Source of the DNA: GCA-2737665 sp044344795
GTDB lineage: Bacteria; Bacteroidota; Bacteroidia; Palsa-965
Reading direction: 5' to 3'
DNA length: 54,442 bases
Assembly: GCA_044344795.1 (NCBI GenBank)
Contig: JBIJCF010000018.1
Coordinates: 1-54,442, forward strand
A model generated the notes under the pieces. It saw nothing but the letters and a program-made list of their open reading frames with translations. It had not been told where the DNA came from and did not search any database. The position numbers and the translations under genes are program-made. Below, one piece after another: positions 15,553-25,330 of this stretch (positions are counted from its first letter, which is position 1; every line of letters starts with the position of its first letter).

Positions 15553-16794
15553 TTACAATCCCATCACCACTTCTTCCGGGCTCTTACCTCCGAACAACAG
15601 CTTCACAGGATTTTCCACCATCTCTTTTACCTTCACCAAGAAGCTCACCGATTCGCGACCGTCGATAATGCGGTGATCATAACTCAAGGCGACGTACATC
15701 ATCGGACGAATTTCAACTTTTCCATTTACCGCAACAGGACGATCAACGACATTGTGCATGCCTAAAATTGCACTTTGAGGAGGATTGATAATCGGCGTGC
15801 TCATCAACGAACCGAAAACACCACCGTTAGTAATGGTGAAAGTTCCTCCGGTCATATCTTCAACCGTAATTTTATTGTCGCGTGCACGAGTTGCCAAACG
15901 TTTGATGTCTGCTTCAATGTCAGCAAGACTCATGGTCTCTGCATTACGAATAACAGGAACCACTAAACCTTTCGGTGCGCTAACTGCAATTCCGATATCG
16001 CAATAATCGTGATAAATAATTTCTTCTCCGTCAATCTGCGCATTCACTGCAGGGAATAGGTGCAATGCTTCTGTCACTGCTTTGGTAAAGAACGACATGA
16101 AGCCGATGTTCACACCATACTTTTCTTTAAATGCGTCTTTATATTTTGCGCGCATCGCCATGATTGCGCTCATGTCCACTTCGTTAAACGTAGTTAGCAT
16201 CGCTGTTTCCTGCTTCACGGATACCAAACGCTGCGATAATTTCTTACGCAATGCAGACATCTTTTCACGACGATGGTCGCGTGTGCCGCCCCAACTGCTC
16301 ATGGTATTGGAATCAAATCCGTTGGCCAATACTGTTAACACATCACCTTTTGTAATGCGCCCGCCGGGGCCACTGCCATTCACTTTGTTAGCCGGAACTT
16401 TGTTGTCGTCCATCAATTTCTTCGCAGCAGGAGATGGATGTCCTGAAGCATATCCGCTGCCTGAAGTTGCTTTCACTTCTTCTTTTGCAGCAGCTTTTAA
16501 AGGTTCCGGCTTGGCTTCCGCCTTTGCTTCGGTTTTGGGTTTTGCTGTCGGCTGAACAGAAGTGTCAATCGTGCAAACCACGTCACCGACTTTAACGGTG
16601 GTACCATCCGGAACTTTGATAGTTATTGCACCGGCTTCTTCTGCGTTAATTGTCAGCGTTGCCTTGTCCGATTCTACTTCGCAAAGTTCTTCGTCTTTCT
16701 CGACAACATCTCCGTTTGCTTTTAACCAACGGCTGATCGTTACTTCGGTGATCGACTCACCCGGACTTGGAACTTTTAATTCGATGATGGCCAT
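15553..16794 (-). CDS. odhB: 2-oxoglutarate dehydrogenase E2 (dihydrolipoyl succinyltransferase)
   Basis: Core of the 2-oxoglutarate dehydrogenase complex; transfers succinyl from the lipoyl arm to CoA in the TCA cycle. Domains of the 413 aa product: lipoyl domain (1-80) with the modified lysine K44 in ESDKATL; an Ala/Lys/Glu/Pro-rich linker (about 82-115); an E3-binding domain (HPSPAAKKLMDDNKV...GPGGRITKGDVL, about 119-155); a catalytic domain with YDHRIIDGR (H374, D378) near the end. One lipoyl domain is normal for this enzyme. It lies 26 nt downstream of odhA in the same operon. The lipoamide dehydrogenase is not in the window. Confidence 0.96.
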   Translation of the reverse strand: MAIIELKVPSPGESITEVTISRWLKANGDVVEKDEELCEVESDKATLTINAEEAGAITIKVPDGTTVKVGDVVCTIDTSVQPTAKPKTEAKAEAKPEPLKAAAKEEVKATSGSGYASGHPSPAAKKLMDDNKVPANKVNGSGPGGRITKGDVLTVLANGFDSNTMSSWGGTRDHRREKMSALRKKLSQRLVSVKQETAMLTTFNEVDMSAIMAMRAKYKDAFKEKYGVNIGFMSFFTKAVTEALHLFPAVNAQIDGEEIIYHDYCDIGIAVSAPKGLVVPVIRNAETMSLADIEADIKRLATRARDNKITVEDMTGGTFTITNGGVFGSLMSTPIINPPQSAILGMHNVVDRPVAVNGKVEIRPMMYVALSYDHRIIDGRESVSFLVKVKEMVENPVKLLFGGKSPEEVVMGL

Positions 16795-16820
16795 AATTTG
16801 ATGTATTATAAAGGTGGCTG

Positions 16821-19562
16821 TTACTTAACTTTTTCCGGTGTTGATGAAGCAACAGGAACGAAGATCTTATCCAAGATCCCCTGTTGTTGTTTCGCATGAA
16901 CTTTAGAGAATCCGGTTGCCGGACTTGCTGCTTCATCACGACCAATATAATCGAGCTGAATTCCTTTGAAACGGCGAACAACAAAAGACCATGCACCCAT
17001 ATTTTCCGGTTCTTCCTGTGCCCAGATAAATTGTTTCGCGCCGGAATATTTCTTCACTAATTCATTCAGTTGGTTCTGTGGGAACGGATACAATTGCTCA
17101 ATGCGAACTACCGCAGTGTCGAGCTGTCCTGTTTTTTCGCGTTGTTCGACCAAATCGTAATAAATCTTTCCTGTGCAGAACACGATTCGTTTTACAGATG
17201 CAGCTTTCACTGTTGTATCGTCGAGCACTTCACGGAATCCGCCTGATGTAAAGTCTTTCACCGAACTTACACAAGAAGGATAACGCAACAATTTTTTCGG
17301 CGTGAAGCAAATCAATGGTTTGCGGAAATCGCGTTTCAATTGACGACGCAATGCGTGAAACTGCTGCGCAGGAGTTGTAGCGTTAATGATTTGTAAGTTG
17401 CCGTCAGCACACATTTGCAGGAATCGCTCCATGCGTGCAGAGGAGTGTTCCGGGCCTTGACCTTCATAACCGTGCGGCAACAACATCACCAAACCATTCA
17501 TACGACGCCATTTGTATTCGGCGCTGCTGAGGAATTGATCGATGATAATTTGCGCACCATTGAAAAAGTCGCCAAACTGCGCTTCCCAAATGGTTAACGC
17601 ATTGGGAGTTGCCATTGCATAACCGTATTCGAAACCAAGAACACCGTATTCCGACAAATGCGAATTGTAAATATCAATTTTGCCTTTGTTGTTACCAATG
17701 TTGTTGAGCGGCGTGTACTCTTCTTCGGAATCTTCCACTTTTACCACAGCATGTCGGTGCGAGAAAGTTCCGCGCTCTACATCTTGCCCGCTGAAACGAA
17801 CATTGTGACCTTCTTCCATCAATGACGCGTACGCCATCAATTCACCCATTGCCCAATCATATTGATCTTTTTCAATCATCGCCTGACGATCTTTGAAGAT
17901 GTTCTCAATCTTGTTGAAGAACTTCTTGTCAGCAGGCAATTGCGCAATGGTTTTTGCCAGTTCAATAAACTTTTTCTTGTCAATTCCGGTTTCCGGCGAC
18001 TTCTCGAAATCCGAAGCAGTAGCCATACGCAAACCTTGCCATGAACCTGCTAGGAACGAAGTTACTTTTGCGCGTTCTGTCTGCTTCGCAAGATTCAATT
18101 TCTCCTGAAGCATATCCTTAAACTCGCGTTCCATTTGCTTAGCTAGCTCTGCTTCAATTTCTCCTTGTGCAGTAAGCTTGTTAACGTACAGTTCACGCGG
18201 GTTCGGATGCTTAGCAATGACTTTGTACAACAAAGGTTGCGTGAAGCGAGGTTCATCGCCTTCGTTGTGTCCGTATTTGCGATAACCTAACAAATCAATA
18301 AACACATCACGACCAAAAGTCTGACGGAATTCGATCGCCAGTTTGCAGACAAATGCAACAGCTTCCACATCATCCGCATTCACGTGGAACACCGGACTTA
18401 GAACCACTTTAGCAATATCTGTGCAGTATGTCGATGAACGCGCATCTAAATAGTTGGTAGTAAATCCAACCTGGTTATTGGTAACAATGTGAACTGTGCC
18501 GCCGGTTTTATATGCATCCAACGTCATCATTTGTAATACTTCATACACAATGCCCTGACCTGCGATGGCCGCATCACCGTGAATAAGTATTGGACAAACT
18601 TTAGATAATTCGCCTTTGTGAATGTTATCTGCTTTACTACGCGCAATTCCTTCCACAACAGGATTCACTGCTTCCAAGTGTGACGGATTCGGCGTTAAGC
18701 TGATGTGCACCGGATGTCCGTGATTGGAAAGTTGATCACTACTATAACCCATATGATATTTTACATCACCGTCATACGCTGCGTCGGCACTCATAGCACC
18801 TTCGAACTCAGTGAAAATATCTTCGTAAGTTTTATTCAAAATATTTGCAAGCACATTCAAGCGACCACGATGTGCCATGCCCATCACGTAATCGCGAATA
18901 CCCAAATCTGCTCCATGTTCCATTAACACATCCAAAGCCGGGATCAATGTTTCCAGTCCTTCTAAGGAGAAACGTTTCTGGCCGACAAATTTGGTGTGCA
19001 GGAAGTTTTCGAAAACTACTGCCTGATTGAGTTTATTCAGAATAGTTTTCTTTTCATCTAAACTGAACGCAGGAGTGTTCTTACTTTTCTCCATACGTTC
19101 TTGCAACCACTTCAGCATTTCCGGATTGCGGATATACATGTACTCTGCACCGATAGATCGACAGTACGTTTGTTGCAAGAATGCAATAATGTCTTTGAGT
19201 TTTGCAGGACCGATACCGATTTGTGTTCCTGCCTGAAATACTGTTTCTAAATCAGCAGTTTCAAGACCGAAATTTTCGATATCTAATGTCGGACTGTATT
19301 TACGACGTTCGCGAACAGGATTGGTTTGCGTGAAAAAATGTCCGCGTGATCGGTAACCGTTGATCAAATTCAATACGTTAAATTCCTTCTTTACTTGAGA
19401 AGGAATTTCTCCGGAATCTTCAAAATTTTTACGCGCGAATTCGAATCCTTCAAAAAACTGTCGCCAGCTCTCATCTACAGAATTTTTATCGCTCATAAAT
19501 TGTTGGAAAAGCTGCTCGATGGCAGCAACATCCGCATTACCCAGGTAAGAAAATTTGTCCAT
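16821..19562 (-). CDS. odhA: 2-oxoglutarate dehydrogenase E1
   Basis: Thiamine-diphosphate enzyme that decarboxylates 2-oxoglutarate and passes succinyl to OdhB. The 913 aa length is standard. Visible: the N-terminal E2-binding segment (SYLGNADVAAIEQLFQQFM), MGMAHRGRLNVLANIL, the diphosphate-binding GDAAIAGQGIVYE followed by TNNQVGFTTN, and in the second half LLPHGYEGQGPEHSSARMERFLQ and IWAQEEPENMGAW. First gene of the odhA-odhB operon; a -7 box on the minus strand at 19588-19595 (TAACTTTG) leaves a leader of about 20 nt. Confidence 0.97.
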   Translation of the reverse strand: MDKFSYLGNADVAAIEQLFQQFMSDKNSVDESWRQFFEGFEFARKNFEDSGEIPSQVKKEFNVLNLINGYRSRGHFFTQTNPVRERRKYSPTLDIENFGLETADLETVFQAGTQIGIGPAKLKDIIAFLQQTYCRSIGAEYMYIRNPEMLKWLQERMEKSKNTPAFSLDEKKTILNKLNQAVVFENFLHTKFVGQKRFSLEGLETLIPALDVLMEHGADLGIRDYVMGMAHRGRLNVLANILNKTYEDIFTEFEGAMSADAAYDGDVKYHMGYSSDQLSNHGHPVHISLTPNPSHLEAVNPVVEGIARSKADNIHKGELSKVCPILIHGDAAIAGQGIVYEVLQMMTLDAYKTGGTVHIVTNNQVGFTTNYLDARSSTYCTDIAKVVLSPVFHVNADDVEAVAFVCKLAIEFRQTFGRDVFIDLLGYRKYGHNEGDEPRFTQPLLYKVIAKHPNPRELYVNKLTAQGEIEAELAKQMEREFKDMLQEKLNLAKQTERAKVTSFLAGSWQGLRMATASDFEKSPETGIDKKKFIELAKTIAQLPADKKFFNKIENIFKDRQAMIEKDQYDWAMGELMAYASLMEEGHNVRFSGQDVERGTFSHRHAVVKVEDSEEEYTPLNNIGNNKGKIDIYNSHLSEYGVLGFEYGYAMATPNALTIWEAQFGDFFNGAQIIIDQFLSSAEYKWRRMNGLVMLLPHGYEGQGPEHSSARMERFLQMCADGNLQIINATTPAQQFHALRRQLKRDFRKPLICFTPKKLLRYPSCVSSVKDFTSGGFREVLDDTTVKAASVKRIVFCTGKIYYDLVEQREKTGQLDTAVVRIEQLYPFPQNQLNELVKKYSGAKQFIWAQEEPENMGAWSFVVRRFKGIQLDYIGRDEAASPATGFSKVHAKQQQGILDKIFVPVASSTPEKVK

Positions 19563-19587
19563 GCAAACGTGGCTTCAAATAAGTCGT

Positions 19588-19595
19588 CAAAGTTA
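19588..19595 (-). promoter_or_regulatory. -7 box of odhA
   Basis: TAACTTTG on the minus strand, exact TAnnTTTG, 25 nt before the odhA ATG. Unlike most boxes in this window it leaves room for a short untranslated leader. Confidence 0.45.
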
Positions 19596-19606
19596 AGGGT
19601 TTCCTG

Positions 19607-19978
19607 CTATTCTAAATCCGTTTTGGAGCCGAAGTTGGCACGGAAATATGCCTTTTGTAAAGCCCTGATGATCAGCATTTCACTGATGAGTTCATCGCTG
19701 TTTCGGTCGGTGTGTTCGCGAAGCATTCGATGAACACGATTTTCGGGCAGGTCAACACGGTATAAAAGTCTGTAGAATTCCTCGCTGCCGGTCTTGGCAT
19801 GTTTACTCAACCACGCTGACAAACGATCACGCGTATCATCAAGTGTAACGATGCATTCCATATCAGAATCCCAGTCTAAACCTGAAGTGCGAAAATCATT
19901 GCCCAAAATTTTCAACGCTTCCGGTAATAGTTGAAGGACGAGATCAGAAGACTCGAATGCGGTTGGAAGCGGCATCAT
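19607..19978 (-). CDS. Small conserved-type protein, unknown, paired with ferredoxin
   Basis: Not recognised by motif. A 123 aa acidic soluble protein without signal peptide or membrane helix, probably mostly helical (FESSDLVLQLLPEALKIL at the start; DELISEMLIIRALQKAYF near the end). There are no cysteine pairs for a cofactor; the single cysteine is in MECIVTLDD. Its ATG overlaps the stop of the ferredoxin gene (ATGA), so the two are translated together and the products may interact, for example as a partner or acceptor of the ferredoxin. That is inference from coupling only. Confidence 0.7.
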   Translation of the reverse strand: MMPLPTAFESSDLVLQLLPEALKILGNDFRTSGLDWDSDMECIVTLDDTRDRLSAWLSKHAKTGSEEFYRLLYRVDLPENRVHRMLREHTDRNSDELISEMLIIRALQKAYFRANFGSKTDLE

Positions 19979-20301
19979 TTTTGACGTTTGTAACGTAACC
20001 GTTCAACAGGACGTTTATGCACCAAATGTTCTTCAATAATTTCTGCAACATCAGTGCGTTCAACTCCCACGTAAAAAACACCTTCAGGGTAAATCACCAA
20101 CGTTGGTCCGAAGTCGCAAATGTCCAGACAGCCGGCCTTTTGCACGCGTATAGGAACCGGCAGATTTTTTTCTTTCAATTGTTTTCGAAATTCGTCCACC
20201 AACTCAAGTCCATGCGACTCGCCGCAGCTTTTGCGGGCAGCACCGGGTGCGCGTTGGTTGGTGCAAATGAAAATATGATGGGTGTAAACCGAATCTTCCA
20301 T
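19975..20301 (-). CDS. Thioredoxin-like [2Fe-2S] ferredoxin
   Basis: A 109 aa thioredoxin-fold ferredoxin (Shethna/NuoE-like) that carries one electron on a [2Fe-2S] cluster in the cytoplasm. Cysteines C13 (IFICTNQR), C26 (KSCGE), C58 and C62 (AGCLDICDFGP) are the expected four ligands, and VIYPEGVFY follows as in the family. The open frame extends 28 codons upstream, over the divergent epimerase start; the ATG at 20301 is used because homologues begin with this short lead to the first cysteine. A redox partner is not identifiable; the downstream gene is a candidate. Confidence 0.87.
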   Translation of the reverse strand: MEDSVYTHHIFICTNQRAPGAARKSCGESHGLELVDEFRKQLKEKNLPVPIRVQKAGCLDICDFGPTLVIYPEGVFYVGVERTDVAEIIEEHLVHKRPVERLRYKRQK

Positions 20302-20343
20302 AGTTTGTTGTATTAAATTGTTCACCAATTTACGCGCTATTTT

Positions 20344-21246
20344 ATGAATATACTTATCACAGGAGGTTCCGGATTGTTGGGACAACGCTTAACACAACAA
20401 TTGCAAGCTGCGGGGCACGAAGTTGTTTGGCTGGGACGATCCGGTCGCGGCAACAAAGTAAAAACTGCAGTGTGGAATCCTGCGAAAGGAATCATTGATC
20501 AGGATGCTGTGAATGCTGCAGATGCCATCATTCATTTGGCAGGGGCAAATGTTGCGGCAGAAAAATGGACAGCTCGGTACAAGCGCGTCATTATTGACAG
20601 TCGGGAACAGTCGGGACAATTGTTGGTCAGCGCCATAAAAAAGCGTTCGCGCCCATTGGCTGTTTTTATTTCGGCATCGGCAACGGGCTGGTACGGCTTA
20701 ATTACGGACGATCGCTTGCACAAAGAAGACGAACCTGCGGCCAACGATTTTTTCGGAGAAACTTGTAAACGTTGGGAAGCCGCTACTCAGGAGTTGGATA
20801 CTATTACGCGCCGTGTAGTATTTCGAATCGGAGTTGTGATCAGTAAAGACGGAGGTGCATTTCCGAAGTTGGCGGCTCCGGTGCGAGTGGGAATAGGAAG
20901 CGCGCTAGGATCCGGAGAACAATGGATTCCTTGGATTCATATTGATGATGTGGTTGGAATGATGAAATTGGCGTTGGACAATGAACAGCTTCGCGGCATT
21001 TACAACGCTGCGGCACCGAATCAAATTACACAACATGATTTTACGGTTGCCGCAGCACAGCAGTATAGTCGACCATTATGGTTGCCTAAAGTTCCTGCGT
21101 TCGTGTTGAAAATGATGTTAGGCGAAATGTCCGGAATTGTGCTGGAAGGCTGTCGTGTTGATATTCATCGTATTCGTAATGTTGGTTATCGTTACAAATA
21201 CGAAACCATTCAGCAGGCTATTGCGGCGGAAGCTGCTAGCGAATAA
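20344..21246 (+). CDS. TIGR01777-type NAD(P)-dependent epimerase (SDR39U1-like)
   Basis: A 300 aa extended short-chain dehydrogenase. N-terminal Rossmann motif ITGGSGLLGQRL (4-15), IHLAGANVAAEKW, the SASATGWYG segment in place of the usual YxxxK region, VVFRIGVVISKDGGAFPKL, and a DUF1731-like C-terminal helix region (LWLPKVPAFVLKMMLGEMSGIVLEGCRV) define the TIGR01777 family. Members are usually annotated as nucleotide-sugar or fold-family epimerases, but the substrate is not established. The start is 43 bp from the divergent ferredoxin start. Its last 11 bp overlap the opposing T9SS gene. Confidence 0.9.
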   Translation: MNILITGGSGLLGQRLTQQLQAAGHEVVWLGRSGRGNKVKTAVWNPAKGIIDQDAVNAADAIIHLAGANVAAEKWTARYKRVIIDSREQSGQLLVSAIKKRSRPLAVFISASATGWYGLITDDRLHKEDEPAANDFFGETCKRWEAATQELDTITRRVVFRIGVVISKDGGAFPKLAAPVRVGIGSALGSGEQWIPWIHIDDVVGMMKLALDNEQLRGIYNAAAPNQITQHDFTVAAAQQYSRPLWLPKVPAFVLKMMLGEMSGIVLEGCRVDIHRIRNVGYRYKYETIQQAIAAEAASE

Positions 21247-23386
21247 GATTCACGTGACCGATGTAGTAGCGTTCTTCACCACTGGCAATGTCCAGAAATT
21301 CTATCTTCCACACATACACATCTTGCTGGCATTTGTTGTCTTTGTAACGACCATCCCAGCCTTTGTAAATATCCTGTGATTCAAAGATCATTTCGCCCCA
21401 ACGATTGTAAACGGTGAAACGGAAATTCTCTACACCCATAATTGCAGGCATGAAGAAATCGTTCAATCCATCACCGTTAGGAGTGAATGTGTTGGGCACG
21501 TAAAAACGGTGTTCGGGTAAAACTTCAATAGGAATTTGAAACGTATCCGGACAGCCGTATTCATTCCACACATATTGGGTAATCACATAATTGCCGTATT
21601 GCCAATAAACATGAGCGCCTTCACACCCGTTGATGGTATACCCGTCCCCGAAATCCAACAAACAGGAATCTCCACCGATGCTGAAATCTGTTACACTGAT
21701 GAGCGGATCAAAAATGGATACGGTTGTTTCAGATACTGCGAAGTTCGCTAACGGAGAAGGATTCACCGTAATCATGTTTGGTACGTAAAATGTATCTATC
21801 GACACACATCCGTTTGTTGTTTGAATAATCAGCATCACATCGTACAAGCCGACGTTCGTGTACGTATGGACGGGGTTGTTGTCGGTGGAGAAATTTCCGT
21901 CACCAAACGACCATAAATATTGCATCGGAGTTCCGGCAACAGAACTGTCTGAAAATTGAACGGTAAATGGATTGCAACCTACTAATGGAGTAGCGGCAAA
22001 GTCAGCAGTTGGCATCGGATAAACGATAACTGTATCACTAAATGTTCCTGTGCATCCGTTTTCATCTACTTGTAGTGTAACAATATAGTTGCCGGGTGAT
22101 GACCACGTCACGTTTTGCGGGTCACCGATATTGGATGATGGAGGATTTGCATTAGGGCCAAAAGTCCAAGTTAACGTACCATTACCCATGAACTGCCCGC
22201 CTGCAGCGAAGTTGAAGGTGTGCCCGTCAAAACATTGCCCCGGTGGTGTTACGAATGTGGGCTGAACCGGTGGGTAGATATAGAACGTAGTAACAGAAGT
22301 ATCAGCACATGGCGAGTATGGATTGCAAATGAGCGTAACATCGTACACGCCTGTGTCCGGGTAGGTGTAGGTTGGTGTTGCTAAATTGCTGGTGTCTCCT
22401 AATGTTGTTGGATCATCGAAGTTCCACAGATAAGATGTTGCGTTGAAACTTGTGTTTTGAAATTGCACCACATATCCTGCACAAAAAACGGTTTGTGACG
22501 GAACAGAACTTACCGTAAGCAATGGACACGGTAACACGTTGAATTGAAAATCGCGTTTGTTTACAGAAATCAAATTCCCATTGCGGTATTCTTTTACACA
22601 AACACCGACAACCCATTGCCCTTGAATATTTGGAGTTCCTGTTAATAAACCTGTTTGCGTATCAATTGCCATTGCCGGATTGGAGCTCATCGGATAAGTT
22701 CCGGAATACGGCGGTGCGAAAGGAACAAAAGCGTACGGTGGACCTGCAGGCGGTTGAGGCATTGGGAAAGTAGATGATGCACCATCGTATGGATCACACA
22801 ATTCATAAGCTAGTGAATCGCCGTCGGGATCTGTTGCAGAATGATCAAACACTAAAGGAGCCCCTTGACAAATGAAGATGGGAGGAAAGTTGTTATAACG
22901 TGCAGAACTATTGCAAATAGCGAGGTTGGTAGGTGGAATAGTAATGGTGTATGTAGAACCTACTTGTCCGGGATTGATCAAATTTAGAATGGTGTTATTT
23001 CTGCAACAGCGTTGATAAGAAATAACATGACCTCCTGCAATAGGCGGTAAGTTGACAATAGTTTGATAGATGGCTTCCTCCACACATACGTTGCCCGGAG
23101 GTGTGTAGCAGGGATTGTTAATTGTAGGTGGAACTAAAGCTGATCCGGGGAATGGAATCGCGACAGAGTCAATGAAGTTGCCGTTGATATCAAAAATTCC
23201 GATAACTGCAGGATTATCGTAGGCAGCTTGTCCATTCAAACAATCACGATACAATTTCAGTGTAATGCGATAATTGTTGTTGCCCAAGCAATCGTAATAA
23301 ATTTCACCACCAACAATATGCGTTGCCCTAACCGTCTGAAAAGACAGTAAAATTAGAAGGCCAAAAAGCAACGCCCGCGTAGGCAT
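21236..23386 (-). CDS. PKD-repeat surface protein with T9SS type B sorting domain
   Basis: A large secreted protein. The ATG at 23386 gives 716 aa; a GTG at 23392 is two codons upstream. Signal peptide to about residue 23 (RATHIVGGE). An N-terminal cysteine-rich domain (to about 290) is followed by PKD-type modules, recognisable by YLWNFDDPTTLG..TYTYPDTGVYDVTLIC, ILTWTFG..SSPGNYIVTLQV and QYLWSFGDGNFSTDNNPVHTYTNVGLYDV. The end is a gliding-motility-associated type B domain: FYVPNTFTPNGDGLNDFF, FTVYNRWGEMIF, GWDGRYKDNKCQQDVYVWKIEF. It should be exported by T9SS; type B proteins such as SprB depend on PorP/SprF-like partners. Adhesion is an inference. Second gene of an operon after 23425-25293. 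Confidence 0.87.
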   Translation of the reverse strand: MPTRALLFGLLILLSFQTVRATHIVGGEIYYDCLGNNNYRITLKLYRDCLNGQAAYDNPAVIGIFDINGNFIDSVAIPFPGSALVPPTINNPCYTPPGNVCVEEAIYQTIVNLPPIAGGHVISYQRCCRNNTILNLINPGQVGSTYTITIPPTNLAICNSSARYNNFPPIFICQGAPLVFDHSATDPDGDSLAYELCDPYDGASSTFPMPQPPAGPPYAFVPFAPPYSGTYPMSSNPAMAIDTQTGLLTGTPNIQGQWVVGVCVKEYRNGNLISVNKRDFQFNVLPCPLLTVSSVPSQTVFCAGYVVQFQNTSFNATSYLWNFDDPTTLGDTSNLATPTYTYPDTGVYDVTLICNPYSPCADTSVTTFYIYPPVQPTFVTPPGQCFDGHTFNFAAGGQFMGNGTLTWTFGPNANPPSSNIGDPQNVTWSSPGNYIVTLQVDENGCTGTFSDTVIVYPMPTADFAATPLVGCNPFTVQFSDSSVAGTPMQYLWSFGDGNFSTDNNPVHTYTNVGLYDVMLIIQTTNGCVSIDTFYVPNMITVNPSPLANFAVSETTVSIFDPLISVTDFSIGGDSCLLDFGDGYTINGCEGAHVYWQYGNYVITQYVWNEYGCPDTFQIPIEVLPEHRFYVPNTFTPNGDGLNDFFMPAIMGVENFRFTVYNRWGEMIFESQDIYKGWDGRYKDNKCQQDVYVWKIEFLDIASGEERYYIGHVNLIR

Positions 23387-23424
23387 GTTCACATCGAATA
23401 TTACGGTGGGGGAAAACCGTGAGA

Positions 23425-25293
23425 TTAATTACTACGGATAATCATTACGAATCCGGTAAGTGTTTGTCCGTCGGATAAATTCAAGATGTAGTAATACGTA
23501 CCATCTGAAACACCGTCACCACCCCAATTGTTTCGATAATCCGGATTTTCGTATATCTTATTTCCCCAACGGTTGTAAATCATTAACGCACTACCCGGGA
23601 AAAATTCCAATCCGTAAAACACCAGAATGTCGTTCGTGCCATCACCGTTAGGTGTAAACACGTTTGGCGGAACAACAGAACATTCGTTCACGACAAACGC
23701 AACAGTATCACCGGTCAGATTTCCACATCCGTCCACTATACCTACAAAGAATGTACCACTTGAATTTGGAGTAAATACGTTTACGGTTCCGTTGTTATCG
23801 GGAACTGTATCAGGACCTGCAATGGTTGCCCACTGATAAGTATATGGAAGCGAACCGCCTGTTGTAGTTACTAATAACGTTACCGGTTCACCGCGGCACA
23901 CTTCAAAATCAGGCGTTGCAATTGCAGTTAGGGCTTGGGTACTGGGCAAGAAAATGGTGATACTATCAACAGCCGGTGCAGATCCGCATGGGTCGGTAAC
24001 CGTTACGGTGTATGTTGTAGTAACTGTTGGCTGTACGTTTATTGTAGCAGTTGAATCGCCGGTGCTCCAAGCATACGAATAGGGCTCCACGCCCCCGCTA
24101 ACGGCCGAACTTAGCGCAATCGGTGTAGCATTACACAATGATGTGTCAGGTCCAAGATCAACTGTTATCGGGAGGAAATCGCTAAAGTAAATTTCTGCAC
24201 TATTCACGCTTTGTACACAAGGACCCGTAACGGATGTGCTTAAGGTTAAAATTTCCAATCCTTCTACGTTAAAGTCCTGCACCGCATCCAAACAAATTAC
24301 AATGGAATCTTCACCCGGTTGGAAAATCAACTGAGATGGCAATGCCGGAATAAAATCAACACCGTTAGTAGTAGTTCCGCCAACTGTCAGTTGAACGGTA
24401 TCAGCAAGCGCAGTGCTTCCCGTTCTGGAGAAAATCAAGCACGCCTGACCGCAACCTTCATACAACGTAGAGTCGTTACTGCTGCCGTAAGATATTTCTG
24501 TTGAAACGTTTACAGTTCCTGTAGTGAATGATCCCGCCTCAAGAAATACACCCGCATCCACAATGCCGTCCAGCGCATCTGCAATCGCTAACTTGATGTG
24601 GTAGGTTTCTCCGCATTGTACCGGATAAATGGCTTGCAACACGGTTGTGAATCCATCGTATTGCACACATGTTCCGGGCGGGTTTTCGTTGTCAACATAA
24701 TATTGAGCGTTAATGTTGGCGTTAACATTTAGTGCTGTAACCGGAGTTGTAGTTTGCGGTATTAACGCAATGTTGGTTGGTGCCAATGCCACTGTTACTC
24801 CACTTAACACGAATGCAAAAACGTCTGCAAATCCACCACTTACATATTCCATGTATTCTTCAGTGCCGAATACATAATTGAACTTGACGGTATCAGCTTG
24901 AGGAATAAAATCGAACTCCAAAATTGCAGCGTTAAAAGTGTTAGCATTCGCAACACCATTCAGGTAAGTATCGCCGGGTTGGTTATTATCAGTGCCGGAA
25001 CCTGTGGCGTTATTTGGTCCATGCGGTCCGCTTCCATTGTTAAGAACCGTTCCTGTAGTCATCACAACGCCACTATCAATACCCAAAGGTGTTGTGCCGG
25101 TCAGTCCGCCAAAAAACTGTCCAATAGCCTGAGGCGCGCCCGTGTATGTAATATTGGAAGCCTGCACCCCCGGACCAAGCAATACATTGGTAACCAGCTG
25201 TTGCGGCGTTAATGTTGTGTTAGTGGTAATTTGTGCGTCTGAAATACGAGCACCAAATACCGTCAGCATTGTTAAGAATAACCCTTTTCTCAT
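23425..25293 (-). CDS. Choice-of-anchor L surface protein with T9SS type B domain
   Basis: A 622 aa secreted protein. Signal peptide to about residue 20 (ISDAQ). The N-terminal half carries the choice-of-anchor L domain: LVTNVLLGPGVQASNITYTG, FGGLTGTTPLGIDSGVVMTTG, FDFIPQADTVKFNYVFGTEEYMEYV and GGFADVFAFVLSG. A Calx-beta-like segment (DTVQLTVGGTTTNGVDFIP) and two Ig/PKD-like modules rich in TTTYTVTVTDPCG follow. The end is type B: NVFTPNGDGTNDILVFYG, MIYNRWGNKIYENPDYRNNWGG, DGTYYYILNLSDG. It heads an operon with the PKD protein 32 bp downstream. The promoter holds an 18-bp palindrome, so expression is probably controlled by a dimeric regulator. Confidence 0.88.
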   Translation of the reverse strand: MRKGLFLTMLTVFGARISDAQITTNTTLTPQQLVTNVLLGPGVQASNITYTGAPQAIGQFFGGLTGTTPLGIDSGVVMTTGTVLNNGSGPHGPNNATGSGTDNNQPGDTYLNGVANANTFNAAILEFDFIPQADTVKFNYVFGTEEYMEYVSGGFADVFAFVLSGVTVALAPTNIALIPQTTTPVTALNVNANINAQYYVDNENPPGTCVQYDGFTTVLQAIYPVQCGETYHIKLAIADALDGIVDAGVFLEAGSFTTGTVNVSTEISYGSSNDSTLYEGCGQACLIFSRTGSTALADTVQLTVGGTTTNGVDFIPALPSQLIFQPGEDSIVICLDAVQDFNVEGLEILTLSTSVTGPCVQSVNSAEIYFSDFLPITVDLGPDTSLCNATPIALSSAVSGGVEPYSYAWSTGDSTATINVQPTVTTTYTVTVTDPCGSAPAVDSITIFLPSTQALTAIATPDFEVCRGEPVTLLVTTTGGSLPYTYQWATIAGPDTVPDNNGTVNVFTPNSSGTFFVGIVDGCGNLTGDTVAFVVNECSVVPPNVFTPNGDGTNDILVFYGLEFFPGSALMIYNRWGNKIYENPDYRNNWGGDGVSDGTYYYILNLSDGQTLTGFVMIIRSN

Positions 25294-25330
25294 TACAGTA
25301 ATTTTAATATCAATGTGTTAGCCGTAACGA

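Noticed and set aside
16082..16801. Plus-strand frames of 157 and 79 codons
   Set aside because: Antisense to odhB, which has full motif support; they are shadows with no family similarity.
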